Assembly (NCBI RefSeq): GCF_003330765.1
Contig: NZ_CP024903.1
Coordinates: forward strand, 1,364,001 to 1,428,000
DNA: 64,000 nucleotides
From: Burkholderia pyrrocinia
GTDB taxonomy: Bacteria; Pseudomonadota; Gammaproteobacteria; Burkholderiales; Burkholderiaceae
Reading direction: 5' to 3'
Shown here: positions 36,534 through 45,305 of the stretch, one piece after another
How the letters are laid out: each line of letters opens with the position of its first letter
Position numbering within the stretch: the stretch's first letter is position 1
Made by a program: the position numbers and the translations under genes
The notes under the pieces: model-generated
Seen by the model: the letters and a program-made list of their open reading frames with translations, nothing else
What the model was told of the DNA's origin: nothing
Databases searched by the model: none

Positions 36534-38084
36534 TCAGCTCGCGGTGGCCGGCGCCATCCGGCGGCTGCCGCTCGAATAGAAGCAGTAGATCCCCTTGCCG
36601 GCCGACTTCGCGTCGTACAGCGCGCTGTCGGCCTGCCGGATCAGTTCGTCGGGGGAACCGTGCCCGTCGTCGAGCGCGATGCCGATGCTGATCCCGAAGC
36701 TGACGGTCGCGCCGAGCGACAGCGTGTACGGCGCCGAGATCTGCCGGATGATCCGCGCGGCGAGGATCGAACACGCGTGCATCGTGGTGTCGTCGATCGC
36801 GACGACGAACTCGTCGCCGCCGATGCGCGCGGCAAGCGCGCCGGGCGGCAGCGTCTTGCCGAGCTGCTCGGCGACCTGCGTGAGCACTTCGTCGCCGGCC
36901 TGGTGGCCGAACCGGTCGTTGATCGCCTTGAAGCCGTCGAGGTCGAGATACATGACGGCGAGCGCGGGGCCCGGCAGGCGCGACCGGCGCGCGAGCATCC
37001 GCCTGAGCTCGGCATGCAACTCGTGGCGGTTCGGCAAACCGGTCAGCGCGTCGTGCCGCGCGAGGTGCCGGATGTGCTGCTCGGTCTGGCGGCGCGCGGT
37101 GACGTCCTCGACGATGATCACCGCGTTGCCGTCCGGCACGCGGTGGCGCGTCAGTTCGAGCTGGCGTCCGTCGGCGAGCGTGATGTCGAGCGGCCCGGGT
37201 TCGTCGCGGTTCAGCCAGATATCGCACTGCACGGCGAGACCGGCGCCGCCGGGATCGGTCTCGGCGTTCGCGCCGAGCGCCGCGATGACGGCGGGCAGCG
37301 GCGTATCGAGCATGATCTCGCGCGGCGAGCCGAACAGCTGCGCGGTGCGCCGGTTCGCGACGATCACGCGGCTCTCGCCGTCGATCATGCACAGGCCGTG
37401 CGGCATATAGGTGAGTGCGGCGTCGAAGCGTGCGACGAGTTCGGCGTTGCGCTGGCGCGCGGCGATCAGCGCGACGAGCACGCGGTAGTGGCGCTGGACG
37501 ACCGTGCGCATGGCCGCGAGATAGATCGCGAGCGGCGGCAGCAGCAGCCACGCGCCCGGGCGGTGGGCCAGCAGCGCGCCGACGCCGATCGGCAGCACGC
37601 CGAGTGCGACCTGCGTCATCGCGAGCCGCGGCAGCGCCGAATTGCGCGACGCGATCCCGCCGAACACGCCGCCCGCGACCATCACCGACAGCGTACCGAG
37701 CTCGACATCCGCGGCTTGCACGCAGCCCATCACGCCGAGGCCGAGCACGAAGCATGCGACGAGCGACACGGGCGCATAGCGCATTGCCCAGTATTCGGCG
37801 TGGTCGTCGCCGGCGTCGCGTCGCACCGCGTAGGCACGCGCGACCAAGAGCCGCGCGGCGAGCAGGCCGATGTCGACGATGAGCCACACGAGGCACCAGA
37901 GCTGCTGCAGCCGGATCAGCGCGACGGCCGCGACGAAGCCGCTCGCGAGCCCGGATAGCGCCATCGGGCGGACGTCTTCGAACAGGGTAACGAGCATCGA
38001 CGGGCGCAGCGCGGCCGTCACGCGGTGGTTGCCGGAGGGAGGAGTGGCGAGAACGGAGTGCAGGAGAGATGCCCTGACTGCCAT
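36534..38084 (-). CDS. Membrane GGDEF diguanylate cyclase with PAS domain
   Basis: 516 residues from the ATG at 38084 (MAVRASLLHSV). Order: an N-terminal region with about six hydrophobic segments (40-215), a PAS-like sensor (about 225-335, MIDGESRVIVANRRTAQLFG), then a GGDEF domain to the end. The catalytic GGDEF signature is intact (RIGGDEFVV), as is the N-terminal ALTGLPNRHEL block. The RxxD product-inhibition site five residues before GGDEF is absent. It should make cyclic di-GMP from two GTP without classical product inhibition. Input signal unknown. Confidence 0.9.
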   Translation of the reverse strand: MAVRASLLHSVLATPPSGNHRVTAALRPSMLVTLFEDVRPMALSGLASGFVAAVALIRLQQLWCLVWLIVDIGLLAARLLVARAYAVRRDAGDDHAEYWAMRYAPVSLVACFVLGLGVMGCVQAADVELGTLSVMVAGGVFGGIASRNSALPRLAMTQVALGVLPIGVGALLAHRPGAWLLLPPLAIYLAAMRTVVQRHYRVLVALIAARQRNAELVARFDAALTYMPHGLCMIDGESRVIVANRRTAQLFGSPREIMLDTPLPAVIAALGANAETDPGGAGLAVQCDIWLNRDEPGPLDITLADGRQLELTRHRVPDGNAVIIVEDVTARRQTEQHIRHLARHDALTGLPNRHELHAELRRMLARRSRLPGPALAVMYLDLDGFKAINDRFGHQAGDEVLTQVAEQLGKTLPPGALAARIGGDEFVVAIDDTTMHACSILAARIIRQISAPYTLSLGATVSFGISIGIALDDGHGSPDELIRQADSALYDAKSAGKGIYCFYSSGSRRMAPATAS

Positions 38085-38503
38085 GGTTTTTGACCTCGAC
38101 ACGATGTCGCGATGGCTGGCGGCGCTCGCACGGCACATGGCGGAAGCACCGGCACGCCGGATGCGCACGACATTACCATGAAATACGGGTGGTGCGGGGC
38201 GCCCGCACGCATGCACGGGCAGGCCGGCAGCACCGGGCGCAGCGCCGGCCGGTAGTCGTAAACCACGCCCGTGAAAGTCTTGCGCATTCGATGGTGCGAA
38301 GGCAGCATCGTTGCGAACGGAACGATATCCGGCACGCTGCGACCGGCCGCCGCAGCCCGGCTGAATCCCGTTATAAGGAATTCAATAAGTATTTCATGCG
38401 AGAAATACTATAGGCGATATATCTAAAACAATGCCAGAATGCGCGCCGCTCCGAACGTCGCGACACCCGATCGCCGTCCGAGCCGCATCAGGAGGTTCCC
38501 CCA
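38085..38503. other. Intergenic region upstream of the molybdenum dehydrogenase operon
   Basis: About 420 bp between divergent genes, with an A/T-rich part from 38370 to 38435 holding the TATTTC-N6-GAAATA palindrome and a plausible promoter (TATAAGG and ATACTATAGG stretches). No gene seen. Confidence 0.45.
38388..38409. promoter_or_regulatory. Operator-like palindrome of the molybdenum dehydrogenase operon
   Basis: AGTATTTC-ATGCGA-GAAATACT is a perfect 8-bp inverted repeat with a 6-nt spacer, about 95 bp before the first gene. Its core TATTTC-N6-GAAATA is the same as both palindromes before the hydrolase-marR operon. Confidence 0.7.
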
Positions 38504-41383
38504 ATGAAAAACCACGGCCTGTCACGGCGGGGTTTTCTGAAAGCCAGCGTGCTGGCGGGCGTCGCAGTGTATGTCGCGCCCCTGGGCAGCCGCGCGTTCG
38601 CGGCGCTCTTCGAAGAAAAACTCCTCACCCCCGTCAAATGGGATAGCGTCACCGGCATCCCCCAATTCCGCATCGATGGCATCGCGAAGGTCACGGGCGC
38701 GAAAGTGTTCGCCCGCGACGTCCGCGCGGCCGACATGCCGCACTGGCCGCAGCAGCAGTCGCACGCGCTGATCCTGCGCGTCACGCAGGCCGACCGCACC
38801 TACGAAGGCTTCGACCTGTCGCTGCTCGGCGACGACCTGAAACCGGACCGCGTGGTCACGGCCGACGATCTCGTGCGCGACGGCGTCGCGTTCCCGACGT
38901 TCTACGGCGACGACATGCTGTTGCCGGCCGGCAAGACGCCCGCGTATCTCGGCCATGCGGTCGCGATCCTCATCTACCACGACTTCGCGCGCTTCCGCTT
39001 CGCGAAGAACGCGCTCAAGTTCCGCGACGACGTGATCCGCTACGGTGCGGTCACGGGCCCGCTCGAGCGCGATCCGTGGGGGACCTTCCGCTACGTGCGC
39101 GTGGGCGGCAAGACGGCCTACGACGACGACGTCTATTCGAGCCTGAAGGACGCGCCGATCTTCCCGAGCATGATGCGCAAGCACCTGCCGGTGTGGCCGG
39201 ACGGCAAGGAGCACGGCAAGCTCGACGAGCAGGGCATGTTCCTGGCGGGGCAGATCGCCAGCGAGCTCGACCATCCGACGGCCGACTGGCTCGTGTTCGA
39301 CCGCGAGTACAACACGCAGTCGGTCGATACTTCCGCGCTCGAGCCCGACAACGCGAACTGCTGGTACGACGCCGCGACGCAGTCGCTGCACCTCGTCGTG
39401 CCGACCCAGTCGCCGCTCGAAGTGGCCGAGAACGCGGCCGCGATGGTCGCGAAATGCCGCTTCCCGGTGAAGAAGCTGTTCGTGCATCCGTGCTACACGG
39501 TCGGCTACGGTTCCAAGGATCACTTCAACGTGCCGTTCTACGGGCTCGTCTGCGCGCTGTACGCGGACGGCCGCCCGGTGCGTTTCGCGAACGACCGCTA
39601 CGAGCAGTTCCAGACGTCGCTGAAGCGTCACGCGTTCAAGATGCATTACCGGATCGCGGTCGACCGCAACACGGGCCTGCTGCAGTCGTTCAAGGGCGAT
39701 TTCGAGGCGAACGGCGGCGGGCGCTCGAACTTCTCGCCGTCGGTGGCGATGGTCGGCGCGACGGCCGCGCAGTCGATCTACTACTTCCCGAAGAGCGACC
39801 TTGCCGCGGTCGCGATCGCGTCGCGCGCGATCGACGCCGGTTCCGCGCGCGGCTACGGCACGCTGCAGAGCATGGCCGCGACCGAGATGGCGGTCGACGA
39901 GATCGCCGCGCAGTTGAACATCGACCCGATCGATTTCCGGCTGCGCAACGCGCTGCGTTCGGGGATGAAGAACACGCAGGGCGCGATTCCCGCCGGCGCG
40001 CTGCGCGTCGACGAAGTGCTGGAACGCGCGAAGCAGCATCCGCTGTGGACGCGCCGTGTCGCGCGCAAGGCCGAATTCGAGGCGGCGAACCCGGGCAAGC
40101 GCTATGGCGTCGGTTTCGCATGCGTGCAGAAGGATTTCGGCACGGGCGCGGAAGCGTCGTTCGCGAAGGTCGAGTTCGACGAGCACGGCAAGGTGTCGTT
40201 GCAGCACACGGCGGCCGAGATCGGCACCGGGATGTCGACGTCGCAGGCCGTCGCGGTCGCGAAATGGCTCGGCCGTCCGGCGACCGAAGTGCGCGTTGCA
40301 GTAACCGAGTGGCCGGACCTGCCGGTCGAGACGAGCGGCGATCCGTACCTGATGTCGCAGGCCGACCAGGATCGCTTGAGCGCGAACCCGCGCTGGTCGC
40401 CGAACTATGCGTCGCCGTCGAGCGCGACGAATTCGGCGTATTACTTCACGCACAGCACGCGCGAAGCCGCGCGCGCCGTGTTCCGCTACGGGCTGTGGCC
40501 GGCCGCGATGTCGATCTGGACGCGCGGCCTCGGCGGCGGCCAGGCCGCGCCGTACACGATCCGCATCGAGGACGCGCGCTGGGTCGACGGCAAGCTGACC
40601 GCCGACGGCCTCGAGCCGCTGACGTTCGAACAGCTCGCGAAGCAGGCGCATGCACTCGGCCTGCCGACCGGCGCCGTCGTGCACGTGTTCAACCGCTGGC
40701 AATGGACCGACGCCGAGTTCGACGTGGGCGGCACGGTCGAACGCATGCCGATCGACGGGCTGTCGTTGCGCGTCGGCGCGCCGAAGACGGGCGACGACAA
40801 CGGCCCGGTGCCGGGCACCGCCGCGCCGGCCGGCGCGACCGCGATGCGCGGCACGCTGCCGCCGACCGCGAACGGCTACCGCGTGCTGGACCGCAAGCGC
40901 GTGTTCATCCCGCCGACGAGCCGCAACAACGCGGCCGTCACGTACTACACGGCGGTCGGCACGCTCGTCGAGCTGGCCGTGCACGAAGCGACCGGCAAGG
41001 TCGAACTGATCACGCACCACTCGATCATGGAGTGCGGCAACCAGATCTCGCCGCAGCTCGTGTCGGGCCAGCTTCAGGGCGGCCTCGCGATGGGCATCGG
41101 CCATGCGTTGCATGAATACCTGCCGCTCTACGAGGACGGCCCCGGCAACGGCACGTGGAACTTCAACCGCTACCAGCTGCCGCGCGCATCCGACGTCGCC
41201 GTGTGGTCGCAGACGGGCGACGTGCTGCCGCCGCTGTCCGAGACCGATCCGCCGAAGGGTGTCGCCGAAGTGGTGATGATTCCCGTCGTCGGCGCGATCG
41301 TGAACGGCATCGCGCACGCGATCGGCCATCGTTTCACCGACCTGCCGGTGACCCCGCAAAAGATTCAGGAGGTGCTCGCATGA
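38504..41383 (+). CDS. Molybdopterin-binding aldehyde/xanthine-dehydrogenase-family subunit, Tat-exported
   Basis: 959 residues, ATG behind a strong CAGGAGGTTCCCCC. The N-terminus holds a twin-arginine signal (SRRGFLKASVLAGVAVYVA), so the enzyme acts in the periplasm. The body is the xanthine dehydrogenase large-subunit fold in the isoquinoline 1-oxidoreductase/periplasmic aldehyde dehydrogenase branch, with the AEIGTGMSTSQAVAVAKWLG and HHSIMECGNQISPQLVSGQLQGGLAMGIGHAL blocks near the molybdenum site. It oxidises an aldehyde or N-heterocycle, passing electrons to the FeS subunit and the cytochrome encoded next. Substrate undetermined. No dedicated XdhC-like chaperone is in the window. Confidence 0.92.
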   Translation: MKNHGLSRRGFLKASVLAGVAVYVAPLGSRAFAALFEEKLLTPVKWDSVTGIPQFRIDGIAKVTGAKVFARDVRAADMPHWPQQQSHALILRVTQADRTYEGFDLSLLGDDLKPDRVVTADDLVRDGVAFPTFYGDDMLLPAGKTPAYLGHAVAILIYHDFARFRFAKNALKFRDDVIRYGAVTGPLERDPWGTFRYVRVGGKTAYDDDVYSSLKDAPIFPSMMRKHLPVWPDGKEHGKLDEQGMFLAGQIASELDHPTADWLVFDREYNTQSVDTSALEPDNANCWYDAATQSLHLVVPTQSPLEVAENAAAMVAKCRFPVKKLFVHPCYTVGYGSKDHFNVPFYGLVCALYADGRPVRFANDRYEQFQTSLKRHAFKMHYRIAVDRNTGLLQSFKGDFEANGGGRSNFSPSVAMVGATAAQSIYYFPKSDLAAVAIASRAIDAGSARGYGTLQSMAATEMAVDEIAAQLNIDPIDFRLRNALRSGMKNTQGAIPAGALRVDEVLERAKQHPLWTRRVARKAEFEAANPGKRYGVGFACVQKDFGTGAEASFAKVEFDEHGKVSLQHTAAEIGTGMSTSQAVAVAKWLGRPATEVRVAVTEWPDLPVETSGDPYLMSQADQDRLSANPRWSPNYASPSSATNSAYYFTHSTREAARAVFRYGLWPAAMSIWTRGLGGGQAAPYTIRIEDARWVDGKLTADGLEPLTFEQLAKQAHALGLPTGAVVHVFNRWQWTDAEFDVGGTVERMPIDGLSLRVGAPKTGDDNGPVPGTAAPAGATAMRGTLPPTANGYRVLDRKRVFIPPTSRNNAAVTYYTAVGTLVELAVHEATGKVELITHHSIMECGNQISPQLVSGQLQGGLAMGIGHALHEYLPLYEDGPGNGTWNFNRYQLPRASDVAVWSQTGDVLPPLSETDPPKGVAEVVMIPVVGAIVNGIAHAIGHRFTDLPVTPQKIQEVLA

Positions 41384-42066
41384 CGACCGCCCAAACCGCC
41401 GCGTCGGCCGCGAGCGCCAGCGCGGCCGCAACCGGCGCTTCCGCGCCGACCGTGGCTTCCGCCGCCCCGGCCTCGACCCCGGCTGCTGCGCCGGCCGCCG
41501 TCGAGCGTCCGCTCGTCCGGTTCCAGCAGAAACCGCTGTCGGTCAATATCAACGGCAAGTCCGTCGGACCGATGCAGGTGCTCGAAGGGCTGATGATGAT
41601 CGAGTTCCTGCACGAGTACGCCGGCCTCACCGGTTCGCGGCTCGGCTGCGGGCAGGGCATCTGCCACGCCTGCGTCGTGATCGTCGACAAGCCGGACGGC
41701 ACGAGCGAGGAAATGCGCACCTGCATTACCGGCGCGCACTTCTTCCACGGCCGTTCGATCCGCACGATCGAAGGCCACGCGAAGCGCAACGACGCGGGCG
41801 AAGTGGTCGAGCTGTCGCCGATCCAGCAGAAGTTCCTCGAGCACTTCAGCTTCCAGTGCGGCTACTGCACGCCGGGTTTCGTCAATGCGGCGACCGTGCT
41901 GATCGAGCGGCTGAAGCGCCAGCCGGTCGCGAAGGCCGACGTCGAACGCACGATCACCGAGGCGCTCGACGCGCACATCTGCCGCTGCACGGGCTACGTC
42001 CGCTACTACGAAGCCGTGAAGGACGTGGTGCTGACGACGCCGGGACTCGTGAAGGACGCCGCATGA
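41380..42066 (+). CDS. [2Fe-2S] subunit of the molybdenum dehydrogenase
   Basis: 228 residues, starting in the stop of the large subunit (ATGA). Two iron-sulfur clusters: the plant-type CGQGICHACVV with its fourth cysteine in RTCIT, then the CGYCTPG/CRCTGY four-cysteine set. The first roughly 40 residues are an Ala-Ser-Thr-Pro-rich low-complexity extension not usual in this subunit. There is no own Tat signal, so it probably travels folded with the Tat-bearing large subunit. It relays electrons from molybdenum to cytochrome c. Confidence 0.93.
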   Translation: MTTAQTAASAASASAAATGASAPTVASAAPASTPAAAPAAVERPLVRFQQKPLSVNINGKSVGPMQVLEGLMMIEFLHEYAGLTGSRLGCGQGICHACVVIVDKPDGTSEEMRTCITGAHFFHGRSIRTIEGHAKRNDAGEVVELSPIQQKFLEHFSFQCGYCTPGFVNAATVLIERLKRQPVAKADVERTITEALDAHICRCTGYVRYYEAVKDVVLTTPGLVKDAA

Positions 42067-43322
42067 AACGCACATTCGCCCATCGTGTCGCGCGGGCCGC
42101 GGGCTTCCCCGCGCTCGCGGCCGCCTGCGCGCTGCTGCTCGCCGCCTGCGGCGGCCATGACGCGCCGGCCTCGACCGCGGCTTCCGGCGCGCCCGGGGCC
42201 GACCCGGTCGCGCGCGGCCGCTACCTCGTCAAGGCTGCCGACTGCGCGGCGTGCCACAGCGCGAAGGACGGCGCGCCGTTCGCCGGCGGCGCGAAGCTCG
42301 ATTCGCCGTACGGCACGTTCTACGGCTCGAACATCACGCCCGACAAGGATCACGGGATTGGCAACTGGAGCGCGGACGACTTCTACGCCGCGCTGCACGA
42401 CGGCAAGGCGCCGGCCAAGCGCCTGTATCCGTCGATGCCGTACACGTCGTACCGGCAGCTCACGCGTGCCGACACCGACGCGATGTACGCGTACCTGATG
42501 ACGGTCAAGCCCGTCGCGCAGGAAAACCGCGCGCACGAGCTGAAGTTCCCGTACAACCTGCGCTTCGGGATGTTCTTCTGGGACATGGTGTTCCTGAAGG
42601 ACAGCCTGCCCGACGCGTCGACCGGCCAGTCCGCCGACTGGCAGCGCGGCCGCTATCTCGCGAACGCGCTCGGCCACTGCGCGGAATGCCACACGCCGCG
42701 CACGTTTACAGGCCAGCTCGACAGCGCGAAGCCGCTCGCGGGCGCCGCGCTCGGCCGCGTGGCCGCGCCGGACATCACGCCGGCGGGCCTTGCCGCGCGC
42801 GGCTGGACGGGCACCGACCTGCAGACGTTCTTCGGCGTCGGCATCGCGCCGCAAGGCTCGGCGTTCGGCGAGATGTATCCGGTCGTGCACCTGAGCACGC
42901 AGACCATGACGAAGGACGACCTGCGCGCGTTGTCCGTGTACCTGGTCGGCGACACGCCGCCCGTGCCGCAGCCCGTGAAGCCGGTGTCGGCCGACGCCGC
43001 GCAGCTCGCGGCCGGCCGCTCGGTGTATCTCGCGGTCTGCGCGGGCTGTCACGGCTTCAATGGCGAAGGCAAGCCGCACGTGGCGGTGCCGATGAACGGC
43101 AATTCGACGGTGCGCCAGGGCGACCCGCGCAACCTGCTGGTCGCGATGCTCGACGGCATCGAAGAGCAGAAGTTTGCCGGCTTCGAGAACCTGCAGCCGA
43201 TGCCGGGCTTCGCGCACACGCTGAGCGACGATGAGCTCGCGCAGCTCGCGAACTACCTGCGCGCGACGTGGGGCGGCCAGCCCGCAAGCGTCACGCCGGC
43301 CGACGTGAAGGCCATGCGTTAA
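42063..43322 (+). CDS. Three-heme cytochrome c lipoprotein, electron acceptor of the dehydrogenase
   Basis: 419 residues, overlapping the FeS subunit by ATGA. The N-terminus is a lipoprotein signal (LLLAACGG lipobox). Three heme-attachment motifs are present: CAACH at 61-65, CAECH in the middle domain and CAGCH in the last, matching the membrane cytochrome subunit of periplasmic alcohol/aldehyde dehydrogenases. It carries electrons from the FeS subunit to ubiquinone or a terminal oxidase. Last gene of the operon. Confidence 0.93.
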   Translation: MKRTFAHRVARAAGFPALAAACALLLAACGGHDAPASTAASGAPGADPVARGRYLVKAADCAACHSAKDGAPFAGGAKLDSPYGTFYGSNITPDKDHGIGNWSADDFYAALHDGKAPAKRLYPSMPYTSYRQLTRADTDAMYAYLMTVKPVAQENRAHELKFPYNLRFGMFFWDMVFLKDSLPDASTGQSADWQRGRYLANALGHCAECHTPRTFTGQLDSAKPLAGAALGRVAAPDITPAGLAARGWTGTDLQTFFGVGIAPQGSAFGEMYPVVHLSTQTMTKDDLRALSVYLVGDTPPVPQPVKPVSADAAQLAAGRSVYLAVCAGCHGFNGEGKPHVAVPMNGNSTVRQGDPRNLLVAMLDGIEEQKFAGFENLQPMPGFAHTLSDDELAQLANYLRATWGGQPASVTPADVKAMR

Positions 43323-43406
43323 GCCGTGCCGCAGGGCGGCGCGTCGCGCGCGATGCGGCCGGTTTCCGGCGCTCGCGCACGATGCGTCGCCCGACCCCGT
43401 GGCGGC

Positions 43407-43589
43407 TCAGTAGCCGCCGCCACCTCCGCCACCTCCGCCGCCACCGCCACCTCCGCTGCCTCCCGAGCCGCCGCCGTACCGGCTCATGCCCGGTCCTTGC
43501 GAAGTGCCGCTGCCCGACGACGTACATCCCGCCGACAGCACAAGCACCAGCGCCGCGATCAGCGCCGCGGCCAACGTTGCCGATTTCAT
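43407..43589 (-). CDS. Small lipoprotein with polyglycine tail
   Basis: 60 residues from the ATG at 43589 behind AAGGAGATTGAA. It has a lipoprotein signal ending LSAGC (cysteine 22), a short Ser-Gly linker, and a C-terminal run of more than a dozen glycines ending in tyrosine. No enzymatic domain is possible; it is probably an envelope-associated structural peptide. The glycine codon tract (GGC/GGT repeats in DNA) is prone to length change. Strong start context supports a real gene. Confidence 0.7.
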   Translation of the reverse strand: MKSATLAAALIAALVLVLSAGCTSSGSGTSQGPGMSRYGGGSGGSGGGGGGGGGGGGGGY

Positions 43590-43788
43590 TTCAATCTCCT
43601 TGCAGCGCGCAGGCCGCAGGAAAGGTCGGTTCGCGTGTGAACCGCGCGTCTGCGCGATGACGAAACGTTTCGGGCGAGCCGGTTATTCCATGCTTTTTGC
43701 GTATCGTCGCGCGCGATGGTGCCGGATCGGATGCGCAGCGGGGCGGCTTGGTACACTTCGGCACGCCGCCATTCCGATTACAAAAAAC

Positions 43789-44292
43789 ATGAGTGCTACC
43801 CTCGAGCGCCCGCCGGGCAAATCGTCGCGTCCGTCCGCCCCTGTCGTGCTCGGCTGCGTGTCGTTCGCCATCGGCGGCCCGCTGGTCGCGGCGCTCGTCT
43901 GGCCGGGCGTGATGCTGATCGCATGGTCGTTGATCGACGGCCCGTCATGGGATGTCCTGAAAGTCAGCGCCGGCATGGTGCCGCTGATCTTCTTCGCGTC
44001 GTTCGTGTTCGGCTATTTCCTGCCCGCGACGGTGGCGGGCGGCATCATGGGGGCGATCGGCACGCGCATCCGGCGGCGCTGGTTCGTGCTGCTGGGGATG
44101 GTCGTGGGTGGCGGTGCGATGACCGGTTACGTGCTGCTCTGCGCGTATCTGATGAATGCCGACAAAGTCGGCGACATCAACGCGATCGCCACGCTCGATG
44201 CGATCGTGACGTCGGCCGTGATGTCGCACTGGCTGCATCGGCGGCTCGAACGCCGGCATGGAGTGCGACGCGGTGCGCCATCGGGCGCCTGA
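43789..44292 (+). CDS. Hypothetical inner-membrane protein
   Basis: 167 residues from the ATG at 43789. About four hydrophobic segments are visible (roughly 19-46, 62-86, 97-120, 133-146), with Arg-rich loops, so it is an integral membrane protein of unknown family. The Shine-Dalgarno is weak (ATTACAAAAAAC before ATG). It stands alone, converging with the Pal-like gene. No function assigned. Confidence 0.65.
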   Translation: MSATLERPPGKSSRPSAPVVLGCVSFAIGGPLVAALVWPGVMLIAWSLIDGPSWDVLKVSAGMVPLIFFASFVFGYFLPATVAGGIMGAIGTRIRRRWFVLLGMVVGGGAMTGYVLLCAYLMNADKVGDINAIATLDAIVTSAVMSHWLHRRLERRHGVRRGAPSGA

Positions 44293-44404
44293 CCGATGAC
44301 GCGCATGAACCCGGCGAGCCGAACCGCACCGCACGGCCGCGATTGCGGCCAGCGGCCTGCCATGCTTTTCTTTGCGCGGATGCCGCCGTCGCGGCGGCAT
44401 CCGG

Positions 44405-44896
44405 TCAACGATAGACGAGATCGGCGCGGCGGTTCTGCGCCCACGAATCCTCGTCGTGGCCCAGTGCGACCGGCTTTTCCTTGCCGAGGCTGACCGCCTC
44501 GAGTTGCGTGGCCTGTACGCCGAGCGTTTCGAGCGCGCCCAACACGGCTTGCGAACGGCGTTGGCCCAGCGCGAGGTTGTATTCGGACGTCCCGCGTTCG
44601 TCGGTGTTGCCCTGGATCAGCACGCGCCGCGCCGGATGGCTGCGCAGGTAGTCGGCGTGCGCCTGCAGCAGCGACTGGAATTCGGGCTTCACGGTGTACT
44701 GGTCGAAATCGAAGTAGATGCTGCGCTTCGCGAGCGGGCTGTTCGGATTGTTGAGATCGTCGGCCGTCACCGTTGCGACGGCTTCGCTCGAGGGCGTCGG
44801 CGCCATGCCGGCGTTCTCGGGTGTTTTCGCCGCGTGGTGGCAACCGGCCAGCAGTGCGAGGGTTGCCAGGACCGCAAATCGGCTCGTTTTGGTCAT
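44405..44896 (-). CDS. OmpA/Pal family peptidoglycan-associated lipoprotein
   Basis: 163 residues from the ATG at 44896 behind GAGACGAACG. Lipoprotein signal with lipobox LLAGC (Cys19). The C-terminal OmpA domain has the peptidoglycan-binding blocks IYFDFDQYTVKPEF and GNTDERGTSEYNLALGQRRSQAV, nearly the textbook Pal signature. It anchors the outer membrane to peptidoglycan. No tolQRAB or ybgF neighbours are present, so it may be an extra Pal-like copy rather than the Tol-system gene. Confidence 0.88.
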   Translation of the reverse strand: MTKTSRFAVLATLALLAGCHHAAKTPENAGMAPTPSSEAVATVTADDLNNPNSPLAKRSIYFDFDQYTVKPEFQSLLQAHADYLRSHPARRVLIQGNTDERGTSEYNLALGQRRSQAVLGALETLGVQATQLEAVSLGKEKPVALGHDEDSWAQNRRADLVYR

Positions 44897-45305
44897 CGTT
44901 CGTCTCCAGCGGTTGACTGCGTTGAAAGCGTGGTGCGTGCCATCTGCACGTACGTATCCGGTCGCAACGGCGCGAAAGTACCGGCTCCATCGGCGTGATG
45001 CATGTTCGTAAGCCGGTGGTGCGCCATATGAAAGATTGTTGCGATTGGAACGCCGAATCACGGCGTCGCTGCAAATAGATTAGGAAAAATGTCACAGCGT
45101 GACCAGTTTCTCCGCATTTTTTGCGCCGACGCGACAGTCCGGGACGCATTCTTGCTCGGGCTGGCGGCGCGCGATGCACGATGTCACAGCGAACAGGCCG
45201 CGCACGGGCGCGGCCTGTTCAGCGTGGGTTGCGACGATCAAGCGACGCTTGGAATGCGTATCGTACTCAGTCGGCGGAGCGGTAAAGCAGTGAAACGCTG
45301 CGTCG
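44897..45305. other. Intergenic region between Pal-like and porin genes
   Basis: About 410 bp. It holds the promoter of the Pal-like gene and the 13-bp hairpin at 45191-45220 behind the porin. No gene is visible. Confidence 0.4.
45191..45220. terminator. Hairpin downstream of the porin gene
   Basis: A perfect 13-bp GC-rich stem (GAACAGGCCGCGC, 45191-45203, pairing with 45208-45220) and a 4-nt loop, about 85 bp beyond the porin stop. No T-run follows on the minus strand, so it may work as a rho-dependent or mRNA-stabilising structure. Confidence 0.5.

Noticed and set aside
38522..41431. 969-codon minus-strand open frame opposite the molybdenum subunit
   Set aside because: Another GC-bias shadow: composition is dominated by Arg, Ala, Val and Asp, with no recognisable motif, while the plus strand holds a textbook gene.
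43410..43460. Short CCX repeat tract as a CRISPR-like or satellite repeat
   Set aside because: It is the glycine codon tract of the small lipoprotein read on the opposite strand.
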